Part shown: positions 10,284 to 18,954 of the stretch, one piece after another
How the letters are laid out: each line of letters starts with the position of its first letter
Position numbering within the stretch: the stretch's first letter is position 1
Assembly (NCBI RefSeq): GCF_030816015.1
Contig: NZ_JAUSXN010000001.1
Coordinates: forward strand, 1,612,001-1,676,000
Source: Pedobacter sp. W3I1
GTDB lineage: Bacteria; Bacteroidota; Bacteroidia; Sphingobacteriales; Sphingobacteriaceae
Direction: 5' to 3'
Length of the DNA: 64,000 nucleotides
Position numbers and translations under genes: made by a program
Notes under the pieces: generated by a model
The model's database searches: none
What the model was told of the DNA's origin: nothing
What the model saw: the letters and a program-made list of their open reading frames with translations, nothing else

Positions 10284-12035
10284 CTACTCTACAACCGGCA
10301 AACTAAAACAAAACTTACTGCCTTCACCAATGGCACTTATTACCCATATTTTTCCATTTTCGGCTTCGATAAAATCTTTAGAAATGGCCAGACCCAATCC
10401 GGAGCCCGATTTATTCTGACCATCAGTTGGTACCTGGAAATACCTGTCGAATAATCTTTTTTGGTATTTTTCGTCAATACCTTTGCCAAAATCACGTACT
10501 GAAAACTCGATAAAATTGTCTTTTTGAAAAACATCAATGATTACTTTCGATTTTTCGGAACTGTACCGCAATGCATTCGATAAAAAGTTAACCAGTACCC
10601 AGGCTGTTTTCTGGATATCGGCATTCACATTCGGCAAGTTCTGATTGCAGTTAAGCACCAGTTGAATTGATTTTTGTTCAGCCTGAAATCTAACGGCATC
10701 AACTGCATAACTTACAATTTCTTCGGGTTTGGTGATGGCAAAAGTGAGTTTTAAATTACCGGTTTCTGCCTGTGAGAGATCTAAAAGTTCGCTGGTGATT
10801 TTCAGCAGCCGGTCGCTATCTTCCTTGATGTGGTTGAGCAACTCGTGCTGTTCTTCGTTCATACCACCCACACGTTCATCATTAAGCAATTTCAAGCTCA
10901 TTTTAATAGACGATAGTGGTGTTTTTAACTCGTGCGAAACGGTAGCGATAAAATTTGTTTTGGCTTCATCAAGCTCTTTAAACTGGGTAATATTCTTTAA
11001 GGTATAAACGCTTCCTGCAGATTTAGACGAGGCAATTAATGTGCTTTCGTTCTGCTCTTCATAATTTGGGATGATGATTTCACGGTTTTCCAACAGGAAA
11101 TAAGATTCTTTATCATCAGCATAAATTTTTAAGGTATTATCAGCTGTTTCCGGTTTAATGATTCGTTTAAGTAGTTCATTCTTTTGCACGAGTTCGGCCA
11201 CGTTCTGACCAACAACCTTATCCTCATCAAGGCTCATTAGTTTTGCAGCCAGATGATTTAGAAAGAGTACTTCTCCTTTTTCATTTAAGCCGATTATGGC
11301 GTCCTGCATTTGTGCAATAATGGCTTCGATACGCGATTTTTCGGATTTAATTTTAGATAAGTTGCTGTTTTCCCATTCGTTTAGTTTAACCACCATTCCA
11401 TTAAAGGAGTCTGCCAGTTCTGTAAACTCATCGTCGTTTTCGAAATGCAGGCGCTGTTTATAGTTTTTTCGACTGATTTGCTTAATGGCTGCACTAAATT
11501 CGGCAAGGGGGTTAGCTACAAAACCTGGAAAATTTACAATGAAGGTAAAGAGGATAATAAAACTCAGGGTCGCTGCAATCATAATATACAGGTTTGCGCT
11601 CGATGAGGTTTCGTTAGCCAGTTCATTTTTATCGTAAATGGCCTTCATATTTAACTCTTCGATATTTCGCAATGCAATACGCAAATTTTTGATGCTATTT
11701 TCTTTAATGGATAACGATTGTGCGTTGTTCAGCACGTTAAAAGCCATTCCTAATTTCTGGAAAGCCACTTTTTCGCCAGGCTCGGTAATGTTTAAACCCT
11801 CATTTTTTAGGTTTTCCCTAAATACAGCCAGTTGTGTGCGGCTTAATGGAAAAGGGTGCTGGTCGATTACATTGCGCATGGCAGCAACATATTTCAGCGA
11901 TTTGTAGTTGTCTTTAAGAATTACCTTCGATTTATCGGAAAGCTCATTTAAGTAAAAGAGCGCGATTAATCCGAAGGATAAAACGATTATAAAGAGAAAC
12001 CCGAATCCGAGGCGGAGCTTGGTCTTGATTTTCAT
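10284..12035 (-). CDS. HAMP-PAS sensor histidine kinase (orphan)
   Basis: This 583-residue membrane sensor kinase has TM1 (about 10-30), a short periplasmic helical domain (31-149) and TM2 (about 150-170). A HAMP linker (about 171-225) and a PAS domain (about 235-355) come next. The HisKA domain has the phospho-acceptor H368 in FIATVSHELKTPLSS. The HATPase domain shows the N-box NFLSNALRYS, RDFGKGID and GSGLGLAIS. No response regulator is adjacent, so its partner is encoded elsewhere. A cluster of CGCAAAG-type repeats lies just upstream (12048-12115), and the IS110 element begins 392 bp upstream. Confidence 0.94.
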   Translation of the reverse strand: MKIKTKLRLGFGFLFIIVLSFGLIALFYLNELSDKSKVILKDNYKSLKYVAAMRNVIDQHPFPLSRTQLAVFRENLKNEGLNITEPGEKVAFQKLGMAFNVLNNAQSLSIKENSIKNLRIALRNIEELNMKAIYDKNELANETSSSANLYIMIAATLSFIILFTFIVNFPGFVANPLAEFSAAIKQISRKNYKQRLHFENDDEFTELADSFNGMVVKLNEWENSNLSKIKSEKSRIEAIIAQMQDAIIGLNEKGEVLFLNHLAAKLMSLDEDKVVGQNVAELVQKNELLKRIIKPETADNTLKIYADDKESYFLLENREIIIPNYEEQNESTLIASSKSAGSVYTLKNITQFKELDEAKTNFIATVSHELKTPLSSIKMSLKLLNDERVGGMNEEQHELLNHIKEDSDRLLKITSELLDLSQAETGNLKLTFAITKPEEIVSYAVDAVRFQAEQKSIQLVLNCNQNLPNVNADIQKTAWVLVNFLSNALRYSSEKSKVIIDVFQKDNFIEFSVRDFGKGIDEKYQKRLFDRYFQVPTDGQNKSGSGLGLAISKDFIEAENGKIWVISAIGEGSKFCFSLPVVE

Positions 12036-12047
12036 GTATATGTTTAG

Positions 12048-12115
12048 TTTAACCGCAAAGGGAGCAAAGTTTTTCGCTAAGAACGCAAAGCAGTTTTTCT
12101 CTTTGTGGTTTTGCA
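12048..12115. repeat. AACCGCAAAG-type dispersed intergenic repeat
   Basis: This is a degenerate repeat built on the words ACCGCAAAG, GCAAAG and CTAAGAACGCAAAG. Related copies, in either orientation, occur near 10226-10272, 35440-35492, 45712-45740 and 55896-55952, always between genes. No coding capacity is seen. Confidence 0.65.
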
Positions 12116-12364
12116 GTAAAAATAGGTTATAATTAAATCTGTTTCTTGATTAACTAAATTACATCACAACTCGTTAAATAAATAGCATCTGTTTGGCCTA
12201 TAACCAATAGCTGTGCCAGTAGGTTGAGGTTTTATTTAAGTTGTTGTTTTTTAGCTGGATATGAAATTTTTGTGATTGTTTTATGCAAAAAACCTTTTCA
12301 TTTTGGAAGGGTTTTTATCATTTTGAACCATTGCTGCTGAAGGTTTAATGCGCTGTTTTACGTT

Positions 12365-12427
12365 CCTAAACCTGATTGTAATGGAAAGCCCGTAAGCGAG
12401 GTACGAGTGCGGACTTGTAATGAAAAG
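12365..12427 (-). repeat. Left part of the family A repeat split by the IS110 element
   Basis: The segment starts with CTAAACCTGATT and ends at AATGAAAAG at the IS junction; the remainder (CAGGACTGACGC and onward) resumes at 13836. Joined, the two parts read GAAAAGCAGGACTGA across the junction, closely matching the uninterrupted family A copy at 51113-51129 (GAGAAAGCAGGACTGAA). Confidence 0.75.
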
Positions 12428-12533
12428 GTACTGTCTTTAAAAGCAAATAAAAGTTGATAAAAATTTAGCTTCTGAGAAGCATTAACTTAAATGCCTTCCA
12501 TTTGTAAAACAGCACAATAACTTTACCTTTGTT

Positions 12534-13610
12534 TTAGTGAAAACTTCCATCTGGAATTTTATCATGTGTAGCTCTGGATTTTTCTGGAGCTATTATTTTT
12601 TCTAAATAATTGAATTGAGGATTGTATCTCTGCTCATTTTTCCAAAGATGGTACATCATTACCAATAGTTTCTTTTGCACGGCAACATAGCCCTTCATTT
12701 TAAATCCTGTTCGCTCAACAACTCTTTCATAAAGACTTTTAAATTGCGGCTGGTCATCCCTTACCGCACAAAATGCTGGCATAAACAGAATTCTTCTGAT
12801 CCGGGAATTCCCCTTTTTTGATATTTTTGTTTTTCCTATATGTTTGCCCGATTGGTTTTCTATCACATCGTAACCTGAGTATTTTACCAAGGATGCCGAA
12901 TTTTTAAACAATGTAAAGCCATTAGTTTCAGCTACGATTACGCAAAAAGATAGCAGGTTAATTCCTTTTATTGCCGTAATGTTTTCATAGTGAAGATTTA
13001 AGACCTTGTCTGTTTTAACAAGCTTTCCCATTGCCTTTTCCATTTCTGCTACTTGTTGCTCAAGCAGTTTTATCGTTTTGTTCAGCTGCTTTATAACTTC
13101 CCTGCTTTGGAACTGGGCATGGGTCAGTGCCTCAAGCTGGTTACCGATAACATTGATGGTCTCTTTTAGGTTTTGATGCTGACGGGTATAGTGTCTGAGT
13201 TCATACAATTTCTCACTTCCTGGTGTCCAAGGTTCCAGGTTCTTTTCTGCACCAATCTTAGCAAGGCCGCGGGCATCTATACTGTCATTTTTAGAGTTTG
13301 CTCCGTCTGCCTGTAAGTACTTCTTAGCTTTGTTTGGCAATAAAATACTTAACACTAAGCCTTTGGAATGCAGAAACCATGCAAGTTGTTCATGGTACAC
13401 GCCAGTGGCTTCCATTACGATGCGCAGGGGCAACTCTTCTTTCTGGTGCTGTTTGATCCATGCCAAAAACTCTTTAAAACCGCCAGGGCTGTTAGATAAC
13501 TTACGGCTGGATTTTACAGTTACTTTCTGGCTACTGTCTATGACCGACAAACAGCAATGAAAATCTTTTTTTGATACATCAATTCCGATGGAATACTTTA
13601 AGTTCATCAT
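12534..13610 (-). CDS. IS110-family DEDD recombinase (transposase)
   Basis: The recombinase has 358 residues. The N-terminal RuvC-like DEDD domain has candidate catalytic D11 (IGIDVSK), E67 (VMEATG), and D109 with D112 (KNDSIDARG). A coiled coil of about 145-200 follows. The C-terminal Transposase_20 domain (about 205-300) has the motif KISKKGNSRIRR, whose S269 is the likely catalytic serine. Family members use an element-encoded bridge RNA to pair donor and target DNA, and such an RNA can be predicted directly upstream (13640-13805). Tandem ATGs at 13610 and 13607 are both possible starts. It is full length with no frameshift. Confidence 0.95.
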   Translation of the reverse strand: MMNLKYSIGIDVSKKDFHCCLSVIDSSQKVTVKSSRKLSNSPGGFKEFLAWIKQHQKEELPLRIVMEATGVYHEQLAWFLHSKGLVLSILLPNKAKKYLQADGANSKNDSIDARGLAKIGAEKNLEPWTPGSEKLYELRHYTRQHQNLKETINVIGNQLEALTHAQFQSREVIKQLNKTIKLLEQQVAEMEKAMGKLVKTDKVLNLHYENITAIKGINLLSFCVIVAETNGFTLFKNSASLVKYSGYDVIENQSGKHIGKTKISKKGNSRIRRILFMPAFCAVRDDQPQFKSLYERVVERTGFKMKGYVAVQKKLLVMMYHLWKNEQRYNPQFNYLEKIIAPEKSRATHDKIPDGSFH

Positions 13611-13639
13611 ACCTTTATTATTTAGATAGAATAATCAAT

Positions 13640-13805
13640 AATCTCTCTTAGTTTTTGCTCATGATATAGATGATCCAAATACAGCGAAATGGTCAATAGG
13701 TACTGTTCAAACTTTAAGAAATAAAAAAGGGAGGGTTATCCTTTTACATCGACATCGATGAATTCTCGTGTCTAGCGGGACTACAAGTTTTTCTCCCTCT
13801 TTTGA
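13640..13805 (-). ncRNA. Predicted IS110 bridge RNA
   Basis: The RNA, read on the minus strand, forms two consecutive hairpins with internal loops. The 5' (target-binding) one has an outer stem pairing 13723-13733 with 13793-13803 (AAAAGAGGGAG/CTCCCTTTTTT) and an inner CATCGA/TCGATG hairpin (13747-13760). Its loop strands carry AGTCCCGCT (13774-13782) and AAAAG (13741-13745). The 3' (donor-binding) one has a bulged CTTA/GTTTG outer stem (13647-13657 with 13708-13718) and an inner TGACC/GGATCA hairpin. Its loop strands carry ACAGTACCT (13698-13706) and ATGAG (13658-13662). These match the left target 8/9, right target 5/5 including core, left donor 9/9 and right donor 5/5 including core. The order target loop then donor loop, and the upstream position, agree with the IS110 group. 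Confidence 0.75.
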
Positions 13806-13835
13806 TTATTTTTATTATAAAGGTAAAGATATGAG

Positions 13836-14648
13836 CAGGACTGACGCTCCTATGAAATGCAGGCTGGGCTTTTCAAAAGAAGAATAGAGCTTTATTTTTT
13901 TGGAAAGCAGGTTTGGTAATATTTAGGCTGGTGCAGTCCCGCTGTACGCTTTACTGCGTGCCCGCTTCCATCGGGTTTAGGTGGCGCGGTCTGTACCTTG
14001 ATTTAGGGTTGCAGGTCGCTAAAAATGAAATTTCTTATTTAAGTTGGGTTGTTTTAAAGGTCATGGCGCTACTTTTTGTTCTTAAACCCGGTTGCAGCGG
14101 ATACCGGCCTGGTGATTAAGGCCTGCAGGTGTATGAGCGGAAGACGGGACTAACGATCCTATGAAACACAGGTTTTGCTTTTCAAAAAAAGAATAGGTTT
14201 TTGTTTTTTTGGAAAGCAGTTTTGGTAGTTATTTAGGTTAATGTAGTCCCACTGTCCGCTTTACTGCGTGCCGCTTCCATCGGGTTTAGGTGGCGCGGTC
14301 TGTACCTTGATTTAGGGTTGCAGGGTGCTAAAAATGAAACTTTCTTATTAAAGGGAGTAGTTTTAAGGTTATGGCGCTACTTTTTGTTACTAAACCCGGT
14401 TGCAGCGGATACCGGCCTTGTGATTAAGGCCTGAAGGCGTATGAGCGGAAGACGGGACTAACGCTGCCATGAAACACAGGTTTTGCTTTTCAAAAGAATA
14501 ATGGGTTTTTATTTTTTTGGAAAGCAGTTTTTGAAGCATTTAGGATAATGCAGTCCTGCTGTCCGCTTTACTGCGTGCCGCTTCCATCAGGTTTAGGTGG
14601 CGCGGTTTGTACCATGATTTAGGGTTGCAGGGAGCATAAAATGAATAA
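13836..14648. repeat. Tandem array of ~305-bp family A units
   Basis: The array begins with the right part of the IS-split repeat. Units then start at about 13831, 14133 and 14441 (periods 302 and 308 bp), the third ending where the FMN reductase gene ends. Each unit holds a plus-oriented half (AGTCCCGCTGT, TCCGCTTTACTGCGTG, CATCGGGTTTAGGTGGCG) at 13935, 14244 and 14551, and the first two also hold a minus-oriented half (TAAACCCGGTTGCAGCGGATA ending GGGACTAAC) at 14083 and 14391. The spacer sequences (GGAAAGCAG, GGTTGCAGG, ATGGCGCTACTTTTTGTT) are also shared. A short open frame at 13913-14119 lies in the repeat and is not credible. Confidence 0.85.
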
Positions 14649-14651
14649 TTT

Positions 14652-15173
14652 CTAGAATTTAATAAATTTCTCTATCTGCTCGGTGGTGAACCTGATGGTA
14701 TCTGCTTGGGTAAAGTTACCCTCTGCATCTAACTCGGTTTTAATATTCGGAATGTGCAAACGTAAGGGTAAAATATGCAGGTGAATGTAATGACAAACGC
14801 CTGTAAAATGATCTACACCACGGATATTACCGTATTTGCCAGAAGAAATACCAACCAGGGCTGCTTTTTTATCATAAAAACTATCCGGAAAATTACAGGC
14901 GTCTATTAACACTTTTAATACCCCCGGGTAGCTTCCATTGTACTCTGGCATAATAAACAAAAACTTTTCGGTATTATTAATCATGTTCTGGATTTCCTGA
15001 AAAGCTTCCGATCTTTTGCCATACATATCCGTATTCAAAATATCTATGGGCAGGTGCTCCAGGCTGAACAAACTGGCATCAGCTCCTTTTTCTTTTAGTT
15101 GCCTTTGGTAATATTTAGCAACTTTTAGCGTATTGCTATTGGGCCTGTTGGTAGCGGCTATAATTGTGATCAT
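14652..15173 (-). CDS. NADPH-dependent FMN reductase family protein
   Basis: This 173-residue flavodoxin-fold oxidoreductase reduces FMN or quinone-like substrates with NAD(P)H. The N-terminal phosphate-binding loop is TNRPNSNTLKVA (about 8-19), and the conserved MPEYNGSYPGVLKVLIDA (about 94-111) places the isoalloxazine contact. ALVGISSGKYGNIRG follows. The gene is cytoplasmic, monocistronic, divergent from parA and directly abuts the repeat array at its 3' end. Length and motifs are complete; the physiological substrate is unknown. Confidence 0.9.
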   Translation of the reverse strand: MITIIAATNRPNSNTLKVAKYYQRQLKEKGADASLFSLEHLPIDILNTDMYGKRSEAFQEIQNMINNTEKFLFIMPEYNGSYPGVLKVLIDACNFPDSFYDKKAALVGISSGKYGNIRGVDHFTGVCHYIHLHILPLRLHIPNIKTELDAEGNFTQADTIRFTTEQIEKFIKF

Positions 15174-15353
15174 GGATAATTGTTAATAAGATGTGTAAAA
15201 CCCAAATGCGCTTCTTGCTAAAATTGCCATATAGTTTGTATCTTAGCTGATTGTGAAAAAGGCCGTAAACAACGCAAAAATAGAACTTTTTGCCAATTAA
15301 AACGCATAAATAACACAGCCCAAATAAACGTTAAGTAAATTTCGGATACATAG

Positions 15354-16157
15354 ATGAGCAAAATTATTGCATTAGCAAATCAAAAAGGTGGTGTTGGTAA
15401 AACAACTTCATCTATAAACCTGGCTGCGAGTTTGGCCGTACTAGAATACAAAACTTTACTGGTAGATGCTGATCCTCAGGCAAATTCGACTTCTGGTATC
15501 GGTTTCGATCCCCGGAATATTAAAGATAGCATTTACGAGTGCATCATTAATGATATCGATCCTTTACAGGCCATCCAAAAAACGGATACCCCGAATTTAG
15601 ATTTACTGCCTGCCCACATCGATCTGGTTGGTGCAGAAATTGAGATGATTAACCTGAATAACCGCGAGTATAAAATGAAAGCGGTTTTAGAGAAAATCAA
15701 AGACCAATATGATTTTATTATTATCGATTGTTCGCCATCTTTAGGTTTAATTACCATCAATGCTTTAACCGCTGCCGATTCGGTTATTATTCCTGTTCAG
15801 TGTGAGTATTTTGCGCTGGAAGGTTTAGGTAAATTACTAAATACGATAAAAATTGTTCAGAACCGTTTAAACCCTGATCTGGAAATTGAAGGTATTTTAC
15901 TTACCATGTACGATGTGCGCTTACGTTTATCGAACCAGGTGGTAGAAGAGGTGAGAACGCATTTTCATGAATTGGTTTTTGATACCATTATCCAGCGTAA
16001 TACACGTTTAAGCGAAGCGCCTAGTTATGGCGTTTCGGTAATTATGCACGATGCCAATTGCAAAGGTGCCATTAACTACCTGAACCTCGCCCGCGAAATT
16101 GTAAAGAAAAACGGCCTTTTAAAGGAAGAAGAAAACATAGGAACAGCAACTTTATAA
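15354..16157 (+). CDS. parA: ParA/Soj chromosome-partitioning ATPase
   Basis: This 267-residue ParA-type ATPase has a deviant Walker A (QKGGVGKTTSS, residues 10-20), Walker A' in LLVDADPQANSTSG and Walker B in FIIIDCSPSLGL. It works with ParB to separate newly replicated origins. The parB start lies 7 bp past its stop codon, so the two are an operon. A chromosomal rather than plasmid form is indicated by the neighbours dapB and lepB, and parAB-DUF5683-dapB-lepB looks like a conserved cluster in this lineage. I found no convincing parS palindrome in the window. Confidence 0.96.
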   Translation: MSKIIALANQKGGVGKTTSSINLAASLAVLEYKTLLVDADPQANSTSGIGFDPRNIKDSIYECIINDIDPLQAIQKTDTPNLDLLPAHIDLVGAEIEMINLNNREYKMKAVLEKIKDQYDFIIIDCSPSLGLITINALTAADSVIIPVQCEYFALEGLGKLLNTIKIVQNRLNPDLEIEGILLTMYDVRLRLSNQVVEEVRTHFHELVFDTIIQRNTRLSEAPSYGVSVIMHDANCKGAINYLNLAREIVKKNGLLKEEENIGTATL

Positions 16158-16164
16158 ATTATAG

Positions 16165-17073
16165 ATGACATCTTTTCAGCGAAAAACAGGTTTAGGAAGA
16201 GGGTTAAGTGCGCTTTTAGATGATAGCGAATCTTCTCATCCGCCGAAACAGCAGGTAAATGCTGTTAGCGAAACTGAGCAGATTGGCAATATCAGTCACG
16301 TAAGTTTAACTGAAGTTGAAACCAATCCATATCAGCCACGTACCGAATTTGATCAGGTTGCTTTAAACGAGCTGGCCGATTCGATAAAGACACAGGGTTT
16401 GATCCAGCCGATTACGGTAAGGAAATTAGGTGCCAATAAATACCAGCTCATTTCGGGCGAGCGCAGGTTCAGGGCTTCGAAGCTAGCTGGTTTAACACAG
16501 ATTCCTGCTTACATCCGCAGTGCCAACGACCAACAGATGTTGGAAATGGCCCTGATCGAAAATATTCAGCGCGAAAATTTAAATGCCATTGAAGTAGCAT
16601 TGAGTTTCCAGCGGATGATTGATGAGGTAGGTTTAAAGCAAGAACAATTGGGAGAGCGTGTAGGTAAAAACCGGACAACAGTTACCAATTACCTGCGATT
16701 GTTAAAACTTCCGCCAGCTATTCAGGCTTCTATTCGCGATCAGAGAATTAGTATGGGGCACGCCAGGGCCTTAATTAATGTTGATGGTGTTGACAAACAA
16801 TTGTTTATTCACCAGGAAATTTTAGAAAAAGGATTATCGGTACGCAAGGTAGAGGAGCTTGTACGTAATTTACAGCATGTACCTTTAAAAGCCGGCGAAA
16901 AATCGAAAGAAAAAGTGGTTTCTTTTCAATATCAAAAACTGCAGGACGATCTGGCCTCTAAATTCGCTACCCGTGTAAAGTTAAAAGTAAGTCAGAATGG
17001 TAAAGGGGCGATAGAAATTCCTTTTATGAGTGATGACGACTTAAACCGAATTTTAGAGTTATTAGACTGGTAA
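16165..17073 (+). CDS. parB: ParB chromosome-partitioning CTPase/DNA-binding protein
   Basis: The protein has 302 residues. The N-terminal tail (KTGLGRGLSALLDD) is typical for contacting ParA. The ParB/Srx domain shows NPYQPRTEFD and the arginine patch GERRFRA used for CTP binding. A central helix-turn-helix (LKQEQLGERVGKNRTTVTNY) recognises parS, and a C-terminal dimerisation domain follows. The stop codon overlaps the start of the next gene by one base, so translation is coupled. All elements of a functional ParB are present. Confidence 0.96.
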   Translation: MTSFQRKTGLGRGLSALLDDSESSHPPKQQVNAVSETEQIGNISHVSLTEVETNPYQPRTEFDQVALNELADSIKTQGLIQPITVRKLGANKYQLISGERRFRASKLAGLTQIPAYIRSANDQQMLEMALIENIQRENLNAIEVALSFQRMIDEVGLKQEQLGERVGKNRTTVTNYLRLLKLPPAIQASIRDQRISMGHARALINVDGVDKQLFIHQEILEKGLSVRKVEELVRNLQHVPLKAGEKSKEKVVSFQYQKLQDDLASKFATRVKLKVSQNGKGAIEIPFMSDDDLNRILELLDW

Positions 17074-17798
17074 TGCAAAAGACTAAGCTTTTAATACTGG
17101 TTGCTGCATTTACATTTTTTCTTGTAAACTTAGCCTCGGCGCAGGTTAAGGATACGGTATTAAAACCTGCTGATACTTCGAAAATTAAGTTATCTAAATC
17201 ATTAGATACTGCGGCCCGAAAACCGATGACCAGAAAGGATTCGATGAAAGCCAAGTATGTTAATCCTGGTAAGGTTGCTGGTAGAAAAGCTGTTTTCAGA
17301 TCAATGATTATTCCGGGTTGGGGGCAATTGTACAATATGCAGCTGCTTAACGATGGCTACGGTGCTAGAGCAGGAAAAAGTCAGTTTTTCCAGAAATTAT
17401 ACACCGGAGGTAAAATTGTGGCTATTTATGGCGGTATAACCGTGCTTACCATGTCGTACATTGAAAGTAGTAAACAATATGATTTAGCCTTAACTGAATT
17501 ACAGTATCGCGACTCACATGGCGATCAGCCTGATCCTAACGGCCCTTTTGGGAGCCGTTATTCTACTACAGGCATAACCCAGCGTAAAGATACCTATAGA
17601 AGAAATAAACAAATTGTATTGTTCTCTTACGGTTTGGTTTATTTCGCCAATATAGTAGATGCCTATGTTGCAGCCCGTTTGCACTTCTTCAATATTGATG
17701 ATAACCTTTCTTTTAAAGTAATGCCATCTATGATTAATACCAATTCCATATATGGTTTCAATGCAACACCTGCATTAAAAGTATCACTAACATTTTAA
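17073..17798 (+). CDS. DUF5683 domain-containing exported protein
   Basis: This 241-residue protein has an N-terminal signal sequence (about 5-24, ending ASAQ) and a low-complexity lysine/threonine/aspartate linker. The conserved segment RSMIIPGWGQLYN (about 79-91) begins the DUF5683 region, which has two or three hydrophobic helices. The role is unknown. The start ATG shares its A with the parB stop (TAATG), so it is co-translated with parAB. Conserved placement next to parB suggests an envelope or cell-cycle function, which is inference only. Confidence 0.83.
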   Translation: MQKTKLLILVAAFTFFLVNLASAQVKDTVLKPADTSKIKLSKSLDTAARKPMTRKDSMKAKYVNPGKVAGRKAVFRSMIIPGWGQLYNMQLLNDGYGARAGKSQFFQKLYTGGKIVAIYGGITVLTMSYIESSKQYDLALTELQYRDSHGDQPDPNGPFGSRYSTTGITQRKDTYRRNKQIVLFSYGLVYFANIVDAYVAARLHFFNIDDNLSFKVMPSMINTNSIYGFNATPALKVSLTF

Positions 17799-18048
17799 TG
17801 TCGAAAAACGTCAGGGATATCAATATAGGTATTATATTTGAAATCGTGATGATTTGCTAATTAACTGCTATGATTACGAATAAAAATAAGAACAGAAACT
17901 GAAAAAAATATAAACAGATGAAACCATCATGATTTTTCAAACCACAATGGGATGAATAAATGGCTCAAGCCTTCTTGAACACCATAAAACATCTACATTG
18001 GTGAAAAATCTGATCGCTTCATCACTATTAAAACTAAACTATAAACAA

Positions 18049-18783
18049 ATGAAACTTGCGCTTTTAGGATATGGTAAAATGGGGCAGATTATCGAAAAAT
18101 TTGCAGTGGAACGTGGCCACGAAATTGTTTTAAAAATAACGATCGATAATCAGGAAGATTTAACCAGACAAAATTTAAAATCAGCTGATGTGGCCATCGA
18201 TTTTAGTACGCCTGATTCGGTTTTAAAAAATATTGACGCCTGTTTTGATGCTAATGTGCCAATAGTAGTGGGTACAACCGGCTGGTATGGCAAACTCCAG
18301 GAAGTAAAAGACGATTGCAACAGCAGTAACAATACTTTGCTTTATGGGTCTAACTTTAGTATTGGTGTAAATTTATTCTTTAAGCTTAATCAAACTTTGG
18401 CAAAGCTGATGAATAACTATCCTGCCTACGAGGTACAGGTTGAGGAAATTCACCATACACAAAAATTGGATGCGCCAAGTGGAACAGCCATTACCCTTGC
18501 AGAAGGGATTGTAGATAACCTGGACAGAAAACAGGAGTGGTTAAATGAAGTGGTAGGAAGTGATGTTGAAATGTTTCCGAAAGCGGAACAATTGCTTATA
18601 GAATCGCATAGGATAGAAAATATTCCGGGCACACATACGGTAATTTACAGTAGCGAGGTAGATGAAATAGAAATTAAACATACCGCCCATAATAGAGCAG
18701 GTTTTGCTTTAGGTGCTGTAGTGGCTGCAGAGTGGCTAAAAGATAAAAAAGGATTTTTCAACATTACTGATATTTTTGAATAG
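18049..18783 (+). CDS. dapB: 4-hydroxy-tetrahydrodipicolinate reductase
   Basis: DapB performs the NAD(P)H-dependent reduction in lysine/diaminopimelate synthesis. The Rossmann motif LGYGKMGQ lies right at the N-terminus. GTTGWYGKL and the catalytic-site signature EIHHTQKLDAPSGTA (substrate-binding K and H) are present. I choose the ATG at 18049 (244 aa) because it places the Rossmann strand at residue 2 as in the family. The open frame extends 51 bp upstream through TTG/GTG codons, with a sequence that does not resemble DapB. The 250 bp before it (17799-18048) hold no gene. Confidence 0.95.
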   Translation: MKLALLGYGKMGQIIEKFAVERGHEIVLKITIDNQEDLTRQNLKSADVAIDFSTPDSVLKNIDACFDANVPIVVGTTGWYGKLQEVKDDCNSSNNTLLYGSNFSIGVNLFFKLNQTLAKLMNNYPAYEVQVEEIHHTQKLDAPSGTAITLAEGIVDNLDRKQEWLNEVVGSDVEMFPKAEQLLIESHRIENIPGTHTVIYSSEVDEIEIKHTAHNRAGFALGAVVAAEWLKDKKGFFNITDIFE

Positions 18784-18954
18784 AAGATAGTTTTCAGCTA
18801 ACAATTGGCAGTTTTCAGTTAAGCGATTTGTTCGATTAACCGATTAACCAAAATTTAAAATAAATCTGTGAAATCACTCAATCTGTGAAATCACACCGAA
18901 GGATTACAGATAACAGGTAACCGATTAGTAAATCGCAAACCAAAAATAAGATAT

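Larger units (their letters stand above)
12428..13835 (-). mobile_element. IS110-family insertion sequence, apparently complete
   Basis: The element of about 1.4 kb carries one DEDD transposase gene and a ~220-bp non-coding left end upstream of it. Like other IS110 elements it lacks terminal inverted repeats and creates no long target duplication. I place the ends by joint agreement of the target repeat and the predicted guide RNA. Interior sequence runs 12428-13833, with the dinucleotide AG (CT on the transposase strand) at both junctions, 12426-12427 and 13834-13835; one copy is included in these coordinates. On the transposase strand the left end is at 13833 and the right end at 12428. The coding frame is intact, so the element may be active. 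Confidence 0.85.

Noticed and set aside
13913..14119. 68-aa open frame in the IS flank
   Set aside because: It lies wholly within the family A tandem array and is not preserved in the other copies.
18105..18125. GGAACGTGGCCACG considered as a parS site near parAB
   Set aside because: It is not a full inverted repeat like known parS and lies within the dapB coding frame.
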